Assembly: GCA_024711415.1 (NCBI GenBank)
Contig: JANJSW010000171.1
Span: 1-9,003, forward strand
DNA from: Thermomonas sp.
GTDB lineage: Bacteria > Pseudomonadota > Gammaproteobacteria > Xanthomonadales > Xanthomonadaceae
Direction: 5' to 3'
Length of the DNA stretch: 9,003 nt
Within the stretch, counting starts at the first letter, position 1; each line of letters opens with the position of its first letter. A program made the position numbers and the translations under genes. The notes under the pieces were generated by a model. The model saw only the letters and a list, made by a program, of their open reading frames with translations. It did no database searches and had not been told where the DNA came from. Of this stretch, positions 1 to 6,393 are shown piece by piece.

Positions 1-273
1 GAAGGCGATGAACTCCAGTCCCAGCCGGGTGAACAGCGGGGTTTCGCTGCGGTGGTTGATGAGGAAGCGGCGCAGCAGTGCCTGCCAGTCGGCATCGCCC
101 AGGGTCCGGCGGATCACCGGGAAGGTGCCGGCCAGCAGGCCGTCGAGGATGTTGGCCACCAGCTCGCGATAGACCGCCAGCCGCCGGTCTTCGATGCCGG
201 GTGGGCCGGCGTGCGTGGCCGGATCGCGCACATGCGCGGCCAGTGCGTGCAGTTGGTCGTTCAGCGCGCTCAT
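1..273 (-). CDS. DUF2063 / HvfC (BufC)-type RiPP partner protein, N-terminal part
   Basis: Partial gene: 91 residues from its ATG at 273-271, then it runs off the left edge. I translated it by hand. It starts [15 protein letters not shown] and continues with [20 protein letters not shown], then a segment ending in a WQALLRRFL helix and HRSETPLF. This is the characteristic N-terminus of the DUF2063 (putative DNA-binding domain, HvfC/BufC) family. Its ATG overlaps the TGA of the DUF692 gene by 4 bp (ATGA, 270-273), so the two are translationally coupled. In known bufferin/HvfA operons the DUF2063 protein is the partner of the DUF692 enzyme and is thought to help it engage the precursor peptide; the 'DNA-binding' name is historical. 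The C-terminal domain is not visible. Family call is firm; the exact role is inferred from family and neighbours. Confidence 0.88.
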   Translation of the reverse strand, partial: MSALNDQLHALAAHVRDPATHAGPPGIEDRRLAVYRELVANILDGLLAGTFPVIRRTLGDADWQALLRRFLINHRSETPLFTRLGLEFIAF

Positions 274-1091
274 GCCGCGGCCTGCAGCGCACGGATGCGC
301 GCCACCTCGTCCACCAGCACGGGCAGCGGCGGGAAATTGAAGTCGCGCTCCAGCTGGGTCGGGCGCACGCCGTGGGTGGCGTTGGCGAAGCCGAGCAGCG
401 CCCACACGTCGTCCTTCACCGCCGTGCCGTGGGTGTCGATCTTGAGGTCGTCGGCCTCGTCGAAGTGGCCGGCAACGTGGTAGCTGGCGATGCGCTGCGT
501 CGGCATCGCCGCGATGAAAGCGCGCGCGTCGTAACCGTGGTTGATCGCGTTGACGTAGACGTTGTTGACGTCCAGCAGCAGGTCGCAGCCGGCTTCGGCC
601 AGCACCGCCTGGATGAAGTCGGCTTCGGCAAGCTGGCGAAAGGGCGCGGCGTAGTAGCTGACGTTCTCCACCGCGATGCGCCGGCCCAGCGCGTCCTGCA
701 CCTGGCGGATGCGCGCCGCGACGTGCAGTACCGCTTCGTCGGTGAACGGCAGCGGCAGCAGGTCGTAGAGGTGGCCGCCGGCGGCGCAGTAGCTCAGGTG
801 CTCGCTGTAGAGCGCGACGCGGTGGCGATCCAGGAAGTCGCGGGTCTGGCGCAGGAACGCGTGGTCCAGCGGATCCGGGCCGCCCAGCGACAGCGACAGG
901 CCGTGGCAGCTCAGCGGATGCCGCGCCGTCAGCGTTTCCAGCTGCTCGCCGAACGCGCCACCGACGCCGATCCAGTTGTCCGGCGCGCATTCCAGAAAAT
1001 CGAAGGCGCCCGCAGGCGCCCCGATCAGTTCTTCCAGCAACGCGCGGCGCAGGCCAAGCCCGGCGCCGTGCGGGGGCAGGACCTCAGCCAC
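270..1091 (-). CDS. DUF692 multinuclear non-heme iron oxidase (MNIO), RiPP cysteine-modifying maturase (BufB/HvfB-like)
   Basis: A 273-residue protein of normal length for the family. Conserved DUF692 blocks appear in order: GLGLR (11-15), [10 protein letters not shown] (62-71), SEHLSY (96-101), ENVSYY (142-147), [15 protein letters not shown] (174-188), YHVAGH (204-209), DTHG (219-222) and ERDFNFP (248-254). The His, Glu, Asp and Asn residues in these blocks (for example H63, H98, E142, N177, H205, H209, H221, E248) match the positions that ligate iron in characterised MNIOs. These enzymes oxidise cysteines in precursor peptides to thiooxazole or oxazolone/thioamide groups that bind copper. 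The start is a GTG at 1091-1089, only 3 nt after the precursor stop and in the same frame; no clear Shine-Dalgarno precedes it, so reinitiation after the precursor is likely. It overlaps the downstream DUF2063 gene by 4 bp. Substrate is inferred from the adjacent EGKCG precursor. Confidence 0.93.
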   Translation of the reverse strand: MAEVLPPHGAGLGLRRALLEELIGAPAGAFDFLECAPDNWIGVGGAFGEQLETLTARHPLSCHGLSLSLGGPDPLDHAFLRQTRDFLDRHRVALYSEHLSYCAAGGHLYDLLPLPFTDEAVLHVAARIRQVQDALGRRIAVENVSYYAAPFRQLAEADFIQAVLAEAGCDLLLDVNNVYVNAINHGYDARAFIAAMPTQRIASYHVAGHFDEADDLKIDTHGTAVKDDVWALLGFANATHGVRPTQLERDFNFPPLPVLVDEVARIRALQAAA

Positions 1092-1094
1092 GGC

Positions 1095-1559
1095 TCACAT
1101 GCTGCCGCCGCACTTGCCCTCGCCGCATTTGCCTTCCCCGCACTTGCCTTCGCCGGCGGCCTTGCCGTCCTTCTTCATGGCGGCGTGGTGTGCGTCCATT
1201 TCGGCCTGGCTGATGAAGCCGTCGCCGTCGGTGTCGATCTTCGGGAACATCGTGTCCTTGCCGCCGTGGGCAGCGGCGAACTCGGCGCGGGAGATGCGGC
1301 CGTCCTTGTCGGTGTCCTTCTGCGCCATGCCGCAGCTGCCTTCGTGCTTGGCCTTGTCGGCCTTGGCGGGCTTGTCGGCGCCCATCATGCCGGCGCCGCA
1401 CTTGCCTTCACCGCACTTGCCCTCGCTGGCGGCGGCCTTCGGTGGATCCTGCAGGTAACCGTGCGCCATCGCGTCCATCGAGAACAGCGGGCCGGCGAGC
1501 GCACCGGTGGCGACGGCAGCGCCGAGCACCAGCGCCAGGGGATTGCGGGATTGCGACAT
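1095..1559 (-). CDS. Bufferin/HvfA-like RiPP precursor with two EF-hands flanked by EGKCG motifs
   Basis: A 154-residue predicted secreted precursor. The ATG at 1559-1557 is chosen because AAGGAG (1566-1571) lies 6 nt upstream; a frame extension to 1616 has no such signal and would bury the signal peptide. Residues 1-32 form a Sec signal peptide with probable cleavage after A30-M31-A32. Next come two EGKCG motifs (46-50, 51-55), an EGSCG variant (73-77), two canonical 12-residue EF-hand loops, DTDKDGRISRAE (82-93) and DTDGDGFISQAE (109-120), and three more EGKCG motifs (137-151). All six cysteines sit in these motifs. EGKCG cysteines are the known sites of MNIO modification in copper-binding bufferin/HvfA peptides, and a DUF692 gene follows directly. 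Likely role: periplasmic metal (copper) sequestration, with calcium binding or structural stabilisation by the EF-hands. Precursor status is well supported; the modification and metal are inferred. It could instead be annotated simply as an EF-hand protein. Confidence 0.88.
   Translation of the reverse strand: MSQSRNPLALVLGAAVATGALAGPLFSMDAMAHGYLQDPPKAAASEGKCGEGKCGAGMMGADKPAKADKAKHEGSCGMAQKDTDKDGRISRAEFAAAHGGKDTMFPKIDTDGDGFISQAEMDAHHAAMKKDGKAAGEGKCGEGKCGEGKCGGSM
1107..1151 (-). repeat. Three tandem 15-bp repeats encoding EGKCG
   Basis: Three consecutive 15-bp units, differing only at a few third-codon positions, each encode EGKCG at precursor residues 137-151. They are the C-terminal modification sites. 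Tandem repetition of this kind can expand or contract, which would change the number of metal-binding cysteines. Confidence 0.85.
1395..1424 (-). repeat. Two tandem 15-bp repeats encoding EGKCG
   Basis: Two adjacent 15-bp units encode EGKCG twice at precursor residues 46-55, just after the signal peptide and before the EF-hands. They match the C-terminal triplet in protein sequence. Confidence 0.8.
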
Positions 1560-1565
1560 GGTCGA

Positions 1566-1571
1566 CTCCTT
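1566..1571 (-). promoter_or_regulatory. Ribosome binding site deciding the RiPP precursor start
   Basis: AAGGAG on the minus strand, 6 nt before the ATG at 1559. It selects this start over the in-frame ATG at 1616, which lies upstream of the site. Confidence 0.8.
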
Positions 1572-1610
1572 GCGCGGATGCGCCTGATGGTGGGGCGATC
1601 CTACCGCTTG

Positions 1611-1643
1611 CGGCACGGGGCGGCCAGTCGCCGGCCCGTGCCG
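1611..1643 (-). other. Strong hairpin between phoU and the RiPP precursor gene
   Basis: A perfect 9-bp GC-rich inverted repeat (CGGCACGGG at 1611-1619 with CCCGTGCCG at 1635-1643) is extended inward by 4 more pairs after one G/G mismatch, leaving a 5-nt loop. It begins 11 nt past the phoU stop. There is no U-tract on either side, so it is not a standard intrinsic terminator; it may act as an mRNA-stabilising or attenuating element, or a weak terminator. A possible -10-like TAGGAT (1598-1603, minus) lies just downstream, but I see no convincing -35, so I do not call a promoter. Confidence 0.5.
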
Positions 1644-1654
1644 TTCGGGGCGGT

Positions 1655-2359
1655 TCAGACGGCGGTGGTGTTGCTGTCGTCGCGCTTGTCGCGCTGCGGC
1701 AGCAGCTCCTCGCCGTGGATCAGGAACCAGACGTTCTCGGCGATGTTGGTGGCATGGTCGCCGATCCGCTCGATGTTCTTCGCCATGAACAGCAGGTGGG
1801 TGCAGGCGGTGATCGCGCGCGCGTCCTCCATCATGTAGGTCAGCAGTTCGCGGAAAAGCCCGGTGTAGAGCGTGTCCAGCTCGGCGTCGCGCGCACGCAC
1901 GCGCAGCGCGGCCTCGCCGTCGCGTTCGCGGTAGGCCTCCAGCACGTCGCGTACCTGCTGCACCGCCAGTCGTCCCAGTGCGCCCAGGCCGCGGGTCAGC
2001 GGCAGCGGCGGCAGCTGGTTCAGCACCAGCGAGCGCTTGGCGATGTTGGCGGCGTAGTCACCGATGCGTTCGATGTCGGACGCCACCCGCAGCGCGGCCA
2101 GGATCAGGCGCAGATCGGTGGCCATCGGGCCGCGCTGGATAAGGCGGATCACGTCGTGGTTGACCTGCTGTTCCAACGCATCGATCGCCTCGTCGTTGGC
2201 GATCACGCGCTCGGCGGCGCCGTCGTCGCGGCGCTCCACCACGTCCAGCGCGGCCTCCAGCTGGGCGGCGGCCATCAGGCCCATGCGGATCAGCTCGCCC
2301 TGCAGCGCGCGCTGTTCATCGTCGTAGCTCTTGACGATGTGGTTGTACTGCTCGTTCAT
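1655..2359 (-). CDS. phoU: PhoU, phosphate signalling and Pst regulator
   Basis: A 234-residue cytoplasmic all-helical protein of normal PhoU length with two tandem PhoU three-helix domains. Each carries the family's metal-binding signature: SDIERIGDYAANIAKR (94-109) in the first and KNIERIGDHATNIAE (194-208) in the second. PhoU couples the PstSCAB transporter to the PhoR/PhoB two-component system: when phosphate is plentiful it keeps PhoR from activating PhoB, and it restrains excess uptake. The ATG at 2359-2357 is supported by AAGGAG (2367-2372) 7 nt upstream. It is the last gene of the pst cluster, 81 bp after pstB, and the RiPP operon follows 95 bp downstream in the same direction. Call is firm. 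Confidence 0.97.
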   Translation of the reverse strand: MNEQYNHIVKSYDDEQRALQGELIRMGLMAAAQLEAALDVVERRDDGAAERVIANDEAIDALEQQVNHDVIRLIQRGPMATDLRLILAALRVASDIERIGDYAANIAKRSLVLNQLPPLPLTRGLGALGRLAVQQVRDVLEAYRERDGEAALRVRARDAELDTLYTGLFRELLTYMMEDARAITACTHLLFMAKNIERIGDHATNIAENVWFLIHGEELLPQRDKRDDSNTTAV

Positions 2360-2372
2360 CTTTTTGCTCCTT

Positions 2373-2412
2373 CCTTCGCCTGCGGGAGAAGGTGCCCCGC
2401 AGGGCGGAAAAG
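2373..2412. repeat. Intergenic palindromic repeat between pstB and phoU
   Basis: CCTGCGGG (2379-2386) pairs with CCCGCAGG (2396-2403) around a 9-nt loop, within flanking text resembling the 'gcgggagaaggtgcccc...agggcgg' intergenic repeats common in Xanthomonadaceae genomes. The recognition rests on recalled sequence style, not a search. It has no U-tract; in an operon it could tune the phoU level relative to pstB through mRNA stability. Confidence 0.5.
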
Positions 2413-2440
2413 GTTTGTCGTGCGCGTGGAGCGGCCGTGG

Positions 2441-3277
2441 TCAGCCGAAGCGACCGGTGATGTAGTCCTCGGTCTGCTGCTTGCCGGGGTTGGAGAAGAT
2501 CTGCGCGGTCGGGCCGTGCTCGACCATGTCGCCTAGGTACATGAAGGCGGTGTAGTCGGACACGCGCGCGGCCTGCTGCATGTTGTGGGTCACGATCATG
2601 ATGGTGAACTCCTGCTTGAGTTCTTCCACCAGCTGTTCGATGCGGCCGGTGGAGATCGGGTCGAGCGCCGAGGTCGGCTCGTCCAGCAGCAGCACGTCGG
2701 GCTTCAGCGCCACCGCGCGGGCGATGCACAGACGCTGCTGCTGGCCGCCGGACAGGCCCAGCCCGCTTTCCTTCAGCTTGTCCTTCACCTCGTCCCAAAG
2801 CGCGGCCTGGCGCAGCGCCTGCTCGACGCGCACGTCCAGCTCGGCCTTGCTCAGGCGCTCGTGGTGGCGGATGCCATAGGCCACGTTCTCGTGGATGGTC
2901 ATCGGGAACGGCACCGGCTTCTGGAACACCATGCCCACCCGGCTGCGCAGGCGGTTCATCGGGTACTTCGGATCGAGGATGTTCTCCCCGTCCAGCAGTA
3001 CCTCGCCCTCGGCACGCAGCTTGGGATAGAGCGCGTAGATGCGGTTGAACACCCGCAGCAGGGTGGACTTGCCGCAGCCGGACGGGCCGATCAGCGCAGT
3101 GACGCGCTTCTCGGGGATGTCGAGGTTGATGTTCCGCACCGCCAGGGACTTGTCGTACCAGAAGTTCAGCCCTCGGGCCGACAGCTTCACCGGCGGCGAC
3201 TGGGGCAGGGCGGCATCGTGCGGCGCTTGCATGGCGGCTTGGGCGTAATTCATCGGAATGGTCCGGAGGTCAGTCAT
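2441..3277 (-). CDS. pstB: PstB, phosphate ABC transporter ATP-binding protein
   Basis: A 278-residue ATPase that powers high-affinity phosphate import as a dimer on the cytoplasmic face of PstC/PstA. All ABC motifs are intact: Walker [10 protein letters not shown] (64-72), Q-loop glutamine Q119 in [11 protein letters not shown], signature LSGGQQQR (175-182), Walker B DVLLLDE (194-200) with catalytic E200, D-loop SALD (203-206) and switch histidine H231. The PVPFPMTI and NRI..LYP segments are typical of PstB rather than other ABC ATPases. Its ATG overlaps the pstA stop by 8 bp (ATGACTGA, 3270-3277), so translation is coupled; no clear Shine-Dalgarno is present. An alternative ATG at 3253 (residue 9) would give a protein closer to E. 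coli length but also lacks a clear ribosome site. Confidence 0.97.
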   Translation of the reverse strand: MTDLRTIPMNYAQAAMQAPHDAALPQSPPVKLSARGLNFWYDKSLAVRNINLDIPEKRVTALIGPSGCGKSTLLRVFNRIYALYPKLRAEGEVLLDGENILDPKYPMNRLRSRVGMVFQKPVPFPMTIHENVAYGIRHHERLSKAELDVRVEQALRQAALWDEVKDKLKESGLGLSGGQQQRLCIARAVALKPDVLLLDEPTSALDPISTGRIEQLVEELKQEFTIMIVTHNMQQAARVSDYTAFMYLGDMVEHGPTAQIFSNPGKQQTEDYITGRFG

Positions 3278-4133
3278 GGGCAGCGCGCTTGCGCAGGAGG
3301 ATGAAGCGGGCCAGCAGGCTGGTGGCCAGCACGAACAGGGTGACCAGCAGCGCGCCGGCCCAGGCCAGCTGCTCCCAGTTCTCGAAGCCGGAGCCGGCGA
3401 ACTTGTACATGGTCAGCGGCACCGCGCTCATCGCGCCGCCGATGTCGAGGCTGAAGAACTCGTTGCCGAACGCGGTGAACAGCAGCGGCGCGGTTTCGCC
3501 GCTGATCCGCGCCAGCGCCAGCAGCACGCCGGTGACGATGCCGGGCAGCGCGCTGCGGTAGAGCACCTGCAGGGTGACCTTCCACTGCGGCACGCCCAGC
3601 GACAGCGCGGCTTCGCGCATCTGCACCGGCACCAGCCGCAGCATCTCGTCGGTGGTGCGCACCACCACCGGCAGCACGATGAAGGCCAGCGCCAGCGCGC
3701 CGGCGAAGGCGGAGAAATTGCCGCCGGTGTTCATCACGAAGGCCGCGTACACGAACAGGCCCAGCACGATGGAGGGTGCCGACAGCAGGATGTCGTTGAC
3801 GAAGCGCACCGCGGTGCCGAGCTTGCGATGGCCGCCGACCTCCGCCAGCCAGGTGCCGGCGGCGATGCCCAGCGGGGTGCCGATGGCCACGCCCATGCCG
3901 CACATCAGCAGGCTGCCGACGATGGCGTTGCGCAGGCCGCCGGCCTCCATCGGCGGCGGCTGGTCCTGGGTGAACAGCGCCAGGTTCAGGTGCGCCAGTC
4001 CCTTCGCCAACAGGGTCCACAGGATCCAGCCGAGGAATGCCAGGCCGAACACCGCGGCCACGCAGGCCAGGGCGATGGCCACGGCGTTCTTGATGCGGCG
4101 ATTGCGGTACAGCGATGCGGATGGGGCGTTCAC
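3270..4133 (-). CDS. pstA: PstA, phosphate ABC transporter permease
   Basis: A 287-residue inner-membrane permease that pairs with PstC to form the phosphate channel. A hydrophobic segment at about 18-42 is followed by the permease domain beginning near residue 68 ([15 protein letters not shown]). The cytoplasmic EAA loop, [14 protein letters not shown] (173-186), is the docking site for PstB. A further conserved block is [15 protein letters not shown] (209-223). The start is a GTG at 4133-4131: it overlaps the pstC stop in GTGA and has a strong AAGGAGG (4141-4147) 7 nt upstream. The same frame stays open a further 275 codons through pstC, but that stretch is an out-of-frame reading of pstC and is not protein coding. 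Length and motifs are normal for the family. Confidence 0.97.
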   Translation of the reverse strand: MNAPSASLYRNRRIKNAVAIALACVAAVFGLAFLGWILWTLLAKGLAHLNLALFTQDQPPPMEAGGLRNAIVGSLLMCGMGVAIGTPLGIAAGTWLAEVGGHRKLGTAVRFVNDILLSAPSIVLGLFVYAAFVMNTGGNFSAFAGALALAFIVLPVVVRTTDEMLRLVPVQMREAALSLGVPQWKVTLQVLYRSALPGIVTGVLLALARISGETAPLLFTAFGNEFFSLDIGGAMSAVPLTMYKFAGSGFENWEQLAWAGALLVTLFVLATSLLARFILLRKRAAHD

Positions 4134-5101
4134 CGGTTGCCCTCCTTGCGCGCGAGGTTGAGCAGCATCAGCCGGGCCAGCGCCAACACGATGAAGGTGA
4201 CGATGAACAGCACGAAGCCGAGCAGCAGCAGGGCGGCGCGATAGGTCTCGGTGGCCTCGCCGAAATCGTTGGCGATCAGCGCGGCGATGGTGGTCGACGG
4301 CTCCAGCAGCGACGCCGTGAAGGACACGCTGTTGCCGATCACGAAGGCCACCGCCATGGTTTCGCCCAGCGCGCGGCCAAGGCCGAGGAACACGCCGCCG
4401 ATCACCGCCGAGCGGGTGTAGGGCAGGACGATGTCCCAGCTCACTTCCCACTTGGTCGCGCCGAGCGCGTAGGCCGATTCCTTCAGCCGCGCCGGCACGG
4501 TCAGGAACACCTCGCGCATGGTCGAGGAAATGAACGGGATCACCATGATCGACAGCACCAGGCCGGAGGTCAGCATGCCGGCGCCGATCGGCGGGCCCTG
4601 GAACAGCGGGCCGATCACCGGCAGCGGTCCCAGGTGCGCGTCCATCCACGGGATCAGGTGCTCGCGCATCACCGGCATCAGCACGAAGAAGCCCCACATG
4701 CCGTAGATGATCGAGGGGATGCCGGCCAGCAGTTCGATGGCGGTGCCCACCGGCGTGCGCAGCCAGCGCGGCGCCACTTCGGTGAGGAAGAAGGCGATAC
4801 CGAAGCTCACCGGCACCGCGATCACCATCGCGATCAGCGCGGTGACCAGGGTGCCGTAGATCGGCACCAGCGCGCCGTACTTGTTCTCCACCGGGTTCCA
4901 GTCGGTGGAGAAGAAGAAGCCCAGGCCCTCGTGCGACAGCACGCTGCGCCCGCCCCACAGCATCGAGAGGGCGGCGCCGGCAAGGCTGAACAGGACGAAG
5001 ACCGCGGTGGCGGTCAGCAGCCAGCGGAACCAGCGGTCGTGGCGTGCATCGGCCGCGTCACGGCGGCTGGCGATGGGAAGGTCGGAAGTGGTGGCGCTCA
5101 T
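4130..5101 (-). CDS. pstC: PstC, phosphate ABC transporter permease
   Basis: A 323-residue inner-membrane permease, close to the length of E. coli PstC. An N-terminal membrane segment (about 27-49) precedes a periplasmic loop with WNPVENKYGALVPIYGTL (68-85), a typical PstC feature, then the permease domain. The EAA loop KESAYALGATKWEVSWDIVLP (207-227) contacts PstB, and GRALGETMAVAFVIGN (242-257) is a conserved PstC block. The ATG at 5101-5099 has only a weak upstream purine stretch (GAGCAG). It follows pstS1 by 64 bp and overlaps pstA by 4 bp, so it belongs to the pstS1-C-A-B-phoU transcript. Confidence 0.97.
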   Translation of the reverse strand: MSATTSDLPIASRRDAADARHDRWFRWLLTATAVFVLFSLAGAALSMLWGGRSVLSHEGLGFFFSTDWNPVENKYGALVPIYGTLVTALIAMVIAVPVSFGIAFFLTEVAPRWLRTPVGTAIELLAGIPSIIYGMWGFFVLMPVMREHLIPWMDAHLGPLPVIGPLFQGPPIGAGMLTSGLVLSIMVIPFISSTMREVFLTVPARLKESAYALGATKWEVSWDIVLPYTRSAVIGGVFLGLGRALGETMAVAFVIGNSVSFTASLLEPSTTIAALIANDFGEATETYRAALLLLGFVLFIVTFIVLALARLMLLNLARKEGNR

Positions 5102-5117
5102 TCGGTCTGCTCGTCAG

Positions 5118-5132
5118 GCCCGCGGGGCGGGC
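5118..5132 (-). other. Small GC hairpin between pstS1 and pstC
   Basis: GCCCGC (5118-5123) and GCGGGC (5127-5132) form a 6-bp stem with a 3-nt loop about 16 nt before the pstC start. In many pst operons the binding protein is made in excess over the permeases; a hairpin here could contribute through 3' end protection of pstS1 mRNA. That role is inferred. Confidence 0.35.
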
Positions 5133-5165
5133 GCTGTGGGAATCGGGGGGCGGTCCGCGGCGGCG

Positions 5166-6233
5166 TCAGGCGGGCTGCCCGGCCCAGTACGCCTCGATCT
5201 GGCGCACCAGTTCGGGCGGCAGGGGGACGTAGTCCAGCGCCGCTGCCTGCGCGCCGCCGTTGGCCCAGGCCCAGCGGAAGAACTCGCGCGCCGCCTCGGC
5301 CGAGGCAGGATCGCGCGGCTGCCGGCGCATCAGGATGAAATTGGTGGCGGCGATCGGCCAGGCGTCGGCGCCCGGCGCGTCGGTGATGACCAGCGCGAAG
5401 TCGCGCGCGTTCTTCCAGTCAGCGCTGGCAGCGGCCGCGGCGAAGCTCGCCGCGCCGGGCTGCACCCAGTTGCCGGCGGCATTGCGCATCGCGGTGTAGG
5501 CCATCCTGTTCTGCAGCGCGTAGGACAGCTCGACATAGCCGATCGCGCCCTTGAGCTGCTTGACGTAGGAGGCAACGCCTTCGTTGCCCTTGCCGCCCAC
5601 GCTGGTGGCGATCCAGTTGACGGTGGTGCCTTCGCCGACCTGGGTCTTCCAGTCGGCGCTCGCCTTGGAGAGATAGTTGGTGAAGTTGAAGGTGGTGCCC
5701 GAGCCGTCGGAGCGGCGCACCACGTTGATCTTCTCGGCCGGCAGCGCCAGGCCCGGGTTGGCCGCGGCGATGGCCGGGTCATCCCAGCGGGTCACCTTGC
5801 CAAGATAGATATCCGCGAGCAGCGGACCGGTCAGGCGCAGCTTGCCCGCTTCGATGCCGGGCAGGTTGACCACCGGCACCACCCCGCCGATCACCGAGGG
5901 GAACTGGACCAGCCCGTCCTTCACCAGCTCGTCGGTGGGCAGGGGTTTGTCGGACGAGCCGAAGTCCACCGTACCGGCCTTGATCTGGGCGATGCCGCCG
6001 CCGGAGCCGATCGACTGGTAGTTGATGCGCTTTCCGTTCAGCCTGGCGTAGTCGGACGACCACTTCGAGAACAGCGGATACACGAAGCTGGCGCCGGCGC
6101 CGGTGACGACGTCGGCAACCCGGTCGGCCTGCGTGGCATCGGTACCGGTGCGGTCACTGCCGCCGGAGCACGCGGCCAGGCCGGTGGCCAGGGTCAGGCA
6201 GAGGGCGGTCAGGCGGAAGGCGGAGCGGAACAT
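5166..6233 (-). CDS. pstS: PstS, phosphate-binding protein, predicted lipoprotein (operon copy)
   Basis: A 355-residue phosphate-binding protein that delivers phosphate to PstC/PstA. Residues 1-22 are a lipoprotein signal peptide ending in the lipobox L19-A20-A21-C22, followed by Ser at +2, so it is predicted to be lipid-anchored in the periplasm. PstS hallmarks are all present: TGAGASFVYPLFSKW (44-58), QSIGSGGGIAQI (73-84), VDFGSSDKPL (89-98), the phosphate-binding loop RSDGSGTTFNFTNYL (174-188), GGKGNEGV (213-220), GYVELSYALQ (232-241) and DYVPLP (334-339). It heads the pst operon, with a PHO box at 6283-6300. It is a clear paralogue of the neighbouring PstS at 6394-7404, matching it without large gaps over the mature part. 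Low-complexity Ala runs (263-271) mark a drifted region compared with that copy. Confidence 0.96.
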   Translation of the reverse strand: MFRSAFRLTALCLTLATGLAACSGGSDRTGTDATQADRVADVVTGAGASFVYPLFSKWSSDYARLNGKRINYQSIGSGGGIAQIKAGTVDFGSSDKPLPTDELVKDGLVQFPSVIGGVVPVVNLPGIEAGKLRLTGPLLADIYLGKVTRWDDPAIAAANPGLALPAEKINVVRRSDGSGTTFNFTNYLSKASADWKTQVGEGTTVNWIATSVGGKGNEGVASYVKQLKGAIGYVELSYALQNRMAYTAMRNAAGNWVQPGAASFAAAAASADWKNARDFALVITDAPGADAWPIAATNFILMRRQPRDPASAEAAREFFRWAWANGGAQAAALDYVPLPPELVRQIEAYWAGQPA

Positions 6234-6266
6234 GGCGTATCTCGAGGGCTATGGCCGGATGCACAC

Positions 6267-6272
6267 ATCAAA
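6267..6272 (-). promoter_or_regulatory. -10-like element of the pstS1 promoter
   Basis: TTTGAT on the minus strand (4 of 6 matches to TATAAT) lies exactly 10 nt downstream of the PHO box, the spacing expected when PhoB substitutes for a -35. Predicted transcription start near 6260, giving a leader of about 25-30 nt. Confidence 0.5.
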
Positions 6273-6282
6273 CGATGTTTTT

Positions 6283-6300
6283 GTGACAGACCGATGACCA
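6283..6300 (-). promoter_or_regulatory. PHO box (PhoB site) for pstS1-pstCAB-phoU
   Basis: On the minus strand the sequence reads TGGTCAT-CGGT-CTGTCAC: two heptamers at 11-bp spacing. The proximal heptamer matches the CTGTCAY consensus fully and the distal one at 5 of 7; overall about 13 of 18 positions fit the E. coli PHO box. Its orientation and distance from the -10 are right for phosphate-starvation activation of the pst operon. Known family knowledge: PhoB binds such direct repeats as a head-to-tail dimer. Confidence 0.78.
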
Positions 6301-6340
6301 TCGCAGGCGTTTTGTAATGGTTCCTGCCGGGAGACGGCCG

Positions 6341-6366
6341 AAAAAAAAGCGGGCCCGAAGGCCCGC
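6341..6366 (-). terminator. Intrinsic terminator of the second pstS gene
   Basis: On the minus strand, GCGGGCC and GGCCCGC form a perfect 7-bp stem closed by a stable C(UUCG)G tetraloop and followed by eight T residues (6341-6348). It lies 27 nt past the stop of the upstream pstS and just before the pstS1 promoter, so the two pstS genes are separate transcription units, apart from any read-through. Confidence 0.93.
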
Positions 6367-6393
6367 AACAGGGGGGGTTATGCGGAATGCGGC

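Noticed and set aside
1560..1616. Longer N-terminus for the RiPP precursor starting at 1616
   Set aside because: It would add 19 residues (including PHHQAHPRK) before a normal signal peptide, while AAGGAG is correctly placed for the ATG at 1559.
1611..1643. Intrinsic terminator for phoU
   Set aside because: The stem is strong but there is no T-run on either side, so it is reported only as a hairpin.
78..1838. A 586-codon open frame on the plus strand across the RiPP genes and the end of phoU
   Set aside because: It is antisense to genes with clear family motifs, has low-complexity Arg/Ala/Val-rich composition and no recognisable domain. Long antisense frames are expected in DNA this GC-rich; the same holds for the plus-strand frames over 1442-6317 and 6547-7497 and the minus-strand frame opposite the porin gene.
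3270..4958. A 562-codon version of PstA extending into pstC
   Set aside because: The first 275 codons are an out-of-frame reading of pstC. The true start is the GTG at 4133, with AAGGAGG upstream and a GTGA overlap with pstC.
6371..6377. Run of seven G residues after the second pstS gene
   Set aside because: A short homopolymer between a stop codon and a terminator; no function can be supported.
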